A DNA stretch of 11,433 nucleotides from Flavobacteriales bacterium (GTDB lineage Bacteria; Bacteroidota; Bacteroidia; Flavobacteriales; Flavobacteriaceae), in the NCBI GenBank assembly GCA_002737105.1, contig NSHO01000048.1, positions 1-11,433 on the forward strand, written 5' to 3'. Below are positions 7,661-11,433 of this stretch, piece by piece. Position numbers and translations under genes: made by a program. How positions within the stretch are numbered: position 1 is the first letter of the stretch; each line of letters begins with the position of its first letter. The notes under the pieces are model-generated. The model saw only the letters and a program-made list of their open reading frames with translations. It made no database searches and was not told the origin of the DNA.

Positions 7661-7677
7661 ATTAACTATTAGTTAAT
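7661..7677. terminator. Palindrome between convergent genes, possible bidirectional terminator
   Basis: ATTAACTA (7661-7668) and TAGTTAAT (7670-7677) are perfect 8-bp inverted arms around one base. They fill most of the 33-bp gap between the convergent stops at 7648 and 7682. ATATTTTT follows on the plus strand and TTTATAATTTT on the minus strand. Position and flanks suit termination in both directions, but the stem is almost all A-T. Confidence 0.4.
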
Positions 7678-7681
7678 ATTT

Positions 7682-8635
7682 TTACAAATACAAATTCAAA
7701 ATTTTATCTACAATAACTTGTGCTAATTTCTCTTTACTTTCAAATGTCCAACCTGCTATATGAGGCGTTAGGATTACATTGTTAGCATTAAGCAAGTATT
7801 CTAAAGCTTCTGGTTTTTCGCCTTCAAATAAGGTTTCAAAAGATAGTTTTTCGTATTCTAAAACATCTAATCCCGCGCCTAAAATTTTACCTGATTGTAA
7901 AGCAGTTACCAAATCGTTAGTGACTACACTTTTTCCTCTTGCGGTATTTAGTAGCCAAAAAGGTTTTAAAAACTGATTGATAAATGCAGTATTAACCATT
8001 TTATCTGTTTCTGGTGTCCATGGAATGTGTAAACTTAATACATCAGCTTTTTGTTGTAATTCTTGTAAGTCAACTTGCTTAGCATTTGCATCGCCAACAT
8101 TGGATAAAATATCGTAACATAAAACATTTACATCAAAACCTCTTAGCTTTTTTGCAAAAGATTTTCCCATATTTCCGTATCCAATAATTCCAACTGTTTT
8201 GCCGTCCAATTCAGTTCCGCGATTGCTTTCACGATTCCATTGTCCGGATTTGACTTCTTTATTGGCGGTATTTAATTTATTGAATAACGACAAAAGCATG
8301 CCTAAAGCATGTTCGCCAACAGCAGTTGCATTTCCTTCAGGAGCTGCAATTAGTTGAATGTTTCTGCTTTCGGCATACTCACAATCAATACTTTCTAAGC
8401 CAGCGCCCACTCGTGCAATAAATTGTAAGTTCTTAGCTTTATCAATAAAGGTTTTATCAATTTTAAATCGGCTTCTGATAATAATTCCGTGGTAATTTTC
8501 AATTTTGCTTTCTACTGCTTCTTTGGTTGAAGTATAATCAGCTTCATTCTGAAAACCTGCCTTTTCTAATTGCTCCCAAAGCAAAGGATGATTGGAATCA
8601 AGATGAAGAATTTTTATTGTAGAAATAGTTTGCAT
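7682..8635 (-). CDS. SerA-like D-isomer-specific 2-hydroxyacid dehydrogenase without ACT domain
   Basis: 317-aa cytoplasmic NAD-dependent dehydrogenase. Residues about 5-105 and 295-317 form the catalytic lid domain (RVGAGLESID at 75-84). The Rossmann domain has GYGNMG (152-157), with Asp175 at the end of the second strand favouring NAD. The catalytic triad is complete: Arg233 (NTARG), Glu262 (29 residues later, as in PGDH) and His292 (LTPHIAGW). The best substrate guess is 3-phosphoglycerate, the first step of serine synthesis, because short ACT-less enzymes of this kind are annotated as PGDH in Bacteroidota. No serC lies nearby, so glyoxylate/hydroxypyruvate reductase or another 2-hydroxyacid activity remains possible. 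It would lack ACT-mediated serine feedback. The start at 8635 suits the family. A shortened -7-like sequence (TATTTTG, 8683-8689) lies about 48 bp upstream, and dusB ends 80 bp before the start codon. Confidence 0.9.
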   Translation of the reverse strand: MQTISTIKILHLDSNHPLLWEQLEKAGFQNEADYTSTKEAVESKIENYHGIIIRSRFKIDKTFIDKAKNLQFIARVGAGLESIDCEYAESRNIQLIAAPEGNATAVGEHALGMLLSLFNKLNTANKEVKSGQWNRESNRGTELDGKTVGIIGYGNMGKSFAKKLRGFDVNVLCYDILSNVGDANAKQVDLQELQQKADVLSLHIPWTPETDKMVNTAFINQFLKPFWLLNTARGKSVVTNDLVTALQSGKILGAGLDVLEYEKLSFETLFEGEKPEALEYLLNANNVILTPHIAGWTFESKEKLAQVIVDKILNLYL

Positions 8636-8715
8636 AGCGTCAATTTTGAAAACGGAAAGTTAATGATTTACAGAGAGATTCGCAAAATAGATTTTGGGAC
8701 TAATCAAAATTTCAA

Positions 8716-9711
8716 CTAAACCAATTGCTCGTAATTTGCATATACTTCTTTTATTTGATTGAAAACATCAAATAATTCGTTGTGCCCGTCTGTAGTTACT
8801 AAGCGTTGTTTGTAAGGTTTGAAGTCTTGAATGCCTTTGAAATAATTGGTATAATGACGACGCATTTCTACGATTCCCACGCGTTCGCCTTTCCATTCCA
8901 TTGACCAAATTAAGTGGTTTTGCGCCGCTTCTACTCTATCTGCTACAGAAGGTGGCGCTAACTTTTCACCTGTTTTGAAGAAATGTTTTATCTCATTAAA
9001 AACCCAAGGATAACCAATAGCCGCACGACCAATCATCATACCGTCTAAACCAAATTTATTTTTATATTCTAATGCTTTTTCTGGAGAATCGATATCACCA
9101 TTTCCAAAAATAGGCATCGAAATTCGTGGATTGTTTTTAATGCGTGCAATATGTGTCCAATCAGCCTGTCCTTTATACATTTGCGCACGCGTTCTGGCAT
9201 GAACGGTTAAAGCTTGTACGCCGATATCTTGTAATCGTTCGGCTACTTCATCAATGTTAATAGAACTTTCATCCCAACCTAAACGGGTTTTTACAGTAAC
9301 TGGCAAATGTGTAGATTTGATGACGGCTTTGGTTAGTCGCACCATTAAATCAATATCTTTTAAAACACCGGCTCCAGCACCTTTACAAACTACTTTTTTA
9401 ACGGGACAACCAAAATTAATATCTACCAAATCAGGTTGAACGGTTTCTACAATTTTTGCAGAAAGTGCCATAGCTTCTTCATCACCACCAAAAATTTGAA
9501 TACCAACGGGGCGTTCGTAATCGAAAATATCTAATTTCATTCTGCTTTTCATGGCATTCCTAATCAGCCCTTCTGAAGAAATAAATTCAGAATACATTAA
9601 ATCTGCTCCGTGCATTTTGCACAAACGGCGAAATGGCGGATCACTTACATCTTCCATAGGTGCAAGAAGCAAGGGATAATCGGGCAAAATAATGTTTCCT
9701 ATTTTTGGCAT
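8716..9711 (-). CDS. dusB: tRNA-dihydrouridine synthase, DusB type
   Basis: 331-aa FMN-dependent enzyme that reduces specific uridines in the tRNA D-loop with NADPH. The TIM-barrel opens with LLLAPMEDVSDPPFRRL (14-30), the FMN/active-site N-terminal signature. INFGCPVKKV (98-107) carries the catalytic proton donor Cys102. KTRLGWD (141-147), TVHARTR (169-175), FGNGDI (202-207) and MMIGRAAIGYPW (225-236) are the remaining FMN and substrate blocks, with Lys141 and His171 as expected FMN or active-site contacts. The last 80 residues are the helical tRNA-recognition domain. Length and motif spelling fit DusB best. Substrate positions in this organism are not determinable here. The start at 9711 gives the normal family N terminus, yet the -7 box ends only 4 bp upstream, implying almost no 5' leader. 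The nearest upstream gene is envC, 199 bp away. Confidence 0.95.
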   Translation of the reverse strand: MPKIGNIILPDYPLLLAPMEDVSDPPFRRLCKMHGADLMYSEFISSEGLIRNAMKSRMKLDIFDYERPVGIQIFGGDEEAMALSAKIVETVQPDLVDINFGCPVKKVVCKGAGAGVLKDIDLMVRLTKAVIKSTHLPVTVKTRLGWDESSINIDEVAERLQDIGVQALTVHARTRAQMYKGQADWTHIARIKNNPRISMPIFGNGDIDSPEKALEYKNKFGLDGMMIGRAAIGYPWVFNEIKHFFKTGEKLAPPSVADRVEAAQNHLIWSMEWKGERVGIVEMRRHYTNYFKGIQDFKPYKQRLVTTDGHNELFDVFNQIKEVYANYEQLV

Positions 9712-9715
9712 GATG

Positions 9716-9723
9716 CAAAGATA
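9716..9723 (-). promoter_or_regulatory. -7 promoter box of dusB, abutting the start codon
   Basis: The minus strand reads TATCTTTG, an exact TAnnTTTG match, followed by CATC and then the ATG at 9711. With the usual 3-nt gap between box and transcript start, the mRNA would begin within about one base of the start codon. No -33 TTG is seen at normal spacing. Confidence 0.6.
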
Positions 9724-9750
9724 AGTAAAGTTTATGAATTTGATGGGTAC

Positions 9751-9795
9751 ACAGATTGAACGGATTTTCGGATTTGCGCTGAAAGTGATTTTGAA
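9751..9795. repeat. Short degenerate GGATT-type repeats
   Basis: Loosely repeated units read on the plus strand: ACAGATTGAA (9751-9760), CGGATTTT (9761-9768), CGGATTTG (9769-9776), then GTGATTTTG at 9785-9793. The two CGGATTT copies are exactly 8 bp apart. This resembles decayed AGATT/GGATT repeats I associate with Bacteroidota intergenic DNA. No open frame here looks real. Confidence 0.35.
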
Positions 9796-9808
9796 AACAG
9801 TTGTTGTG

Positions 9809-9873
9809 TTTTAGCCCCGATAGGAGCGGCATCTCCCGATTTTTCATCGGGAATATAGCGGATAGCGGGACCG
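9809..9873 (+). repeat. Flavobacterial intergenic structured repeat, possible ncRNA
   Basis: Two GC-rich flanks enclose a hairpin. The left flank is AGCCCCGATAGGAGCGGCAT (9813-9832), the hairpin is TCCCGAT (9834-9840), loop TTTTC, ATCGGGA (9846-9852), and the right flank is ATATAGCGGATAGCGGGA (9853-9870). CCCG at 9816-9819 can pair with CGGG at 9866-9869 to close the whole unit, and AGCGG occurs three times (9825, 9857, 9864). From memory, near-identical flanks around a variable hairpin are scattered between genes in many Flavobacteriaceae genomes, and I give that orientation as plus. It is visibly more GC-rich than its surroundings and encodes no credible peptide. Rfam's Flavo-1 RNA is one possible identity that I cannot confirm. 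Function is unknown. It lies 38 bp past the envC stop and 86 bp upstream of the dusB promoter. Confidence 0.7.
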
Positions 9874-9910
9874 AAAGTCTTCTGGAAATAGTAGTTTTGC
9901 TCCAAAAAAA

Positions 9911-11176
9911 TTATCTAGGTTTTAACCAACTTTTTGGATTTAGAACCGTTGTGTTTTGATTGATTACAAATTTTAACACTGAATTACCTTTAGCATTTGT
10001 TTTAATTTTACCCAGGGTTTGTTTTGCCGAAACTTTGTTCCCAACAGAAACCGAAACACTGCTCAAATTGCTATACGCGGTAAAGAAATCTCCGTGACGC
10101 ACCAATACGGTATAGGTATTTGTAGTTTGAGAGACTTGTACACCTGATACTTCGCCAGCAAAAACGGCACGTGCCGAAGAACCTGAATCAGTAGTGATGT
10201 CAATGCCACTATTATGAATGACAATATTGCTATACTCCGGATGCGGTTGGTCTCCATATCCAGTTGAAATAAAGCCTTTTTCTGTTGGCCAAGGCAATTG
10301 CCCTTTATTGGATTTAAAACTGTCTGAAGATAATTTTCCTTCAGGTGTTAACTCAATTTTTGTAGAAGAAACTGGCGCTACTTTAACTGGCGCTGTATTT
10401 CCTGAAGCTACTGCAGCGGCTTTTTTCTTAGCGGCATTTTTCTTATTTTCTGCAGCAATCGCATCGTTAATCATTTTTTTGATTTTTTTATCGATAGCAT
10501 TTGATTCCTTTTGTTTAGCTGCGATATCTGCAGTAATTTTTTTCTTGTCTTTTTGTATAAGTTTTGCCGTTGCAACTTTTTCTTGTTTTAACTTTTCTTG
10601 TTCGGCTTTGATTTTTGTTTTTTCAACAATAACTACTTCTTTTTCTTTTTTGTTGGTTTGCAGTTCGCCAACAGCAGTTCCTAATCTTGCTTGTTTGACT
10701 TTAATTTCTTCTGCCTGACGTTTTCTATACCCTGCATATTGTTTCATGTATTGCACACGTTTATAAGCTTGTAAAAAACTAGTGGAAGACAAAACAAACA
10801 TAAATCGGCTTTGTTCTGATCTGCTTTTGTATGATTTTACAATCATTTTGGCATAATCTTCTTTCATTATTTTTAAATCTTTATTTAACTTGTTTATTTC
10901 TAATTGTGTTAAATAAATATTGTCGTCTAAAATTCGGGTTTGTTTGGCAATTGTAGAAATTATTTTTTCTGAAATTCTAATTTGAGCATCTTGACCCGCA
11001 ATTTCTTTCAAAACGGATTTCTCTTTTTTCTTTTCGTTCTGAAGTTTGGTTTTGGCTTCAGACAATTCTCTTTGTAATTGTTCTTTTCTTTGTTCTAATT
11101 TTTCTTTCTCATCAATTTGTGCAGTTGCTGAAAAGGTTAAAAAGAGTACGAATAATGATAAAAGAAATTTGTTCAT
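9911..11176 (-). CDS. envC: EnvC-like murein hydrolase activator (coiled coil plus degenerate LytM/M23 domain)
   Basis: 421-aa exported protein. Residues 1-19 are a Sec signal peptide (cleavage near ATAQ at 17-20, no lipobox). Residues about 22-115 and 150-250 are two long charged coiled-coil arms around a connecting region (SRFMFVLSSTSFLQAYKRVQYM, 123-144), the layout of EnvC. An Ala/Pro-rich linker (about 246-275) leads to a C-terminal LytM/M23 domain: STGYGDQPHPEY (304-315), HNSGIDI (321-327), ARAVFAGEVSGV (335-346), VLVRHGDFFTAYSNL (357-371) and NPKSWL (413-418). YAHL has become YSNL and the HxH metal motif has become LKF (401-403), so it should not bind zinc or cut peptidoglycan. EnvC proteins instead activate septal N-acetylmuramoyl-L-alanine amidases under FtsEX control during division. 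The gene starts 19 bp after the DUF4292-like gene, suggesting one operon. Confidence 0.88.
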   Translation of the reverse strand: MNKFLLSLFVLFLTFSATAQIDEKEKLEQRKEQLQRELSEAKTKLQNEKKKEKSVLKEIAGQDAQIRISEKIISTIAKQTRILDDNIYLTQLEINKLNKDLKIMKEDYAKMIVKSYKSRSEQSRFMFVLSSTSFLQAYKRVQYMKQYAGYRKRQAEEIKVKQARLGTAVGELQTNKKEKEVVIVEKTKIKAEQEKLKQEKVATAKLIQKDKKKITADIAAKQKESNAIDKKIKKMINDAIAAENKKNAAKKKAAAVASGNTAPVKVAPVSSTKIELTPEGKLSSDSFKSNKGQLPWPTEKGFISTGYGDQPHPEYSNIVIHNSGIDITTDSGSSARAVFAGEVSGVQVSQTTNTYTVLVRHGDFFTAYSNLSSVSVSVGNKVSAKQTLGKIKTNAKGNSVLKFVINQNTTVLNPKSWLKPR

Positions 11177-11195
11177 GCTTTATTTTTTTACAAAA

Positions 11196-11433
11196 TTAAT
11201 CTATTTTTATTTGAGAATAACCATCTGGAATAGAATATGGATAAGATAATGATTCATTAAACGTAATTTTTTTATATGCTACATTAATTTTTACTTGATT
11301 TTGTTGGTTGGCAATAATAGAAACGCCAGTTGGCATAAATATATTGTCTTGATTTGTAAAAGAAGGATAGGTAACCAAAACGTTTCTGTTTTTTGAAATT
11401 TGGTTGATAAATTGTTCTTTTAACAAATAATTT
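11196..11433 (-). CDS. DUF4292-like envelope protein, C-terminal fragment
   Basis: Only the last 78 or so codons are in the window, and the frame stays open to the right edge. The TTG at 11426 is not a real start. The visible part has alternating beta-strand character: NVLVTYPSFTNQDNIFMPTG, numbered 15-34 from that TTG, then KINVAYKKITFNESLSYPY (46-64) and IPDGYSQI (66-73). The end, with strands followed by an S-IP-x-GY motif, fits the C terminus of DUF4292 proteins, LolA-like lipoproteins of about 250-270 residues. In Flavobacteriia these commonly sit just upstream of the EnvC/M23 gene, as here (19-bp gap, same strand). Function is unknown. A role in outer-membrane lipoprotein or lipid handling is an inference from fold only. 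The family call rests on a short fragment plus context. Confidence 0.65.
   Translation of the reverse strand, partial: NYLLKEQFINQISKNRNVLVTYPSFTNQDNIFMPTGVSIIANQQNQVKINVAYKKITFNESLSYPYSIPDGYSQIKID

Noticed and set aside
8683..8689. Possible -7 box of the 2-hydroxyacid dehydrogenase gene (TATTTTG on the minus strand)
   Set aside because: It is one base shorter than TAnnTTTG and no -33 element was seen, so I mention it only in the gene entry.
9641..9847. 68-codon minus-strand frame across the dusB start and the structured repeat
   Set aside because: It overlaps dusB in another frame, runs through the repeat and has no ribosome-binding context or recognisable sequence.
10218..10718. 166-codon open frame on the plus strand
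   Set aside because: Antisense shadow of the envC coiled coil. Its long hydrophobic runs come from Lys/Ala codons on the other strand.

Overview
The window looks like chromosomal DNA of a Flavobacteriia member (phylum Bacteroidota), probably Flavobacterium or a close relative. The evidence is low GC content, Bacteroidota-type -7 promoter boxes (TAnnTTTG), a C-terminal type IX secretion (T9SS) sorting domain, signal peptides ending in a TQ/AQ-like cleavage context, and an intergenic element of a kind I recognise from flavobacterial genomes. I see no tRNA, rRNA, CRISPR array, insertion sequence or phage gene. Most genes are housekeeping genes, so this is ordinary core chromosome, and the most unusual items are non-coding.

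Layout. 1-1351 (+) is the 3' part of a secreted PQQ-type glucose/sorbosone dehydrogenase with a T9SS tail. Convergent to it is a minus-strand run: a Tas-like aldo/keto reductase (2132-3169) followed by an unknown exported protein (1367-2056). Further minus-strand genes are a small DinB/DUF1569-like protein (3243-3698), an OmpA-family lipoprotein with a long coiled coil (3774-4739) and exonuclease III (4834-5595). A strong hairpin at 3715-3754 separates the OmpA and DinB-like genes. A 259-bp divergent region (5596-5854) carries a promoter for exonuclease III and one for a plus-strand fused acyltransferase (5855-7648). That protein has a PlsC-like domain followed by a GNAT/hemolysin-like domain, the architecture of OlsF-type aminolipid synthases.

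From 7682 onward everything is on the minus strand: a SerA-like 2-hydroxyacid dehydrogenase, a DusB-type tRNA-dihydrouridine synthase, an EnvC-like murein hydrolase activator, and the C-terminal end of a DUF4292-type protein that runs off the right edge. The 199-bp gap between dusB and envC holds a structured repeat (9809-9873) and a dusB promoter only 4 bp from the start codon, which implies a leaderless or nearly leaderless mRNA.

Several genes concern the cell envelope: the OmpA lipoprotein links outer membrane to peptidoglycan, the EnvC-like protein likely activates septal amidases, the DUF4292 protein is probably an envelope lipoprotein, and the fused acyltransferase probably makes a phosphorus-free aminolipid. 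The others serve DNA repair (Xth), tRNA modification (DusB) and redox metabolism. There is no sign that the window forms one dedicated system.
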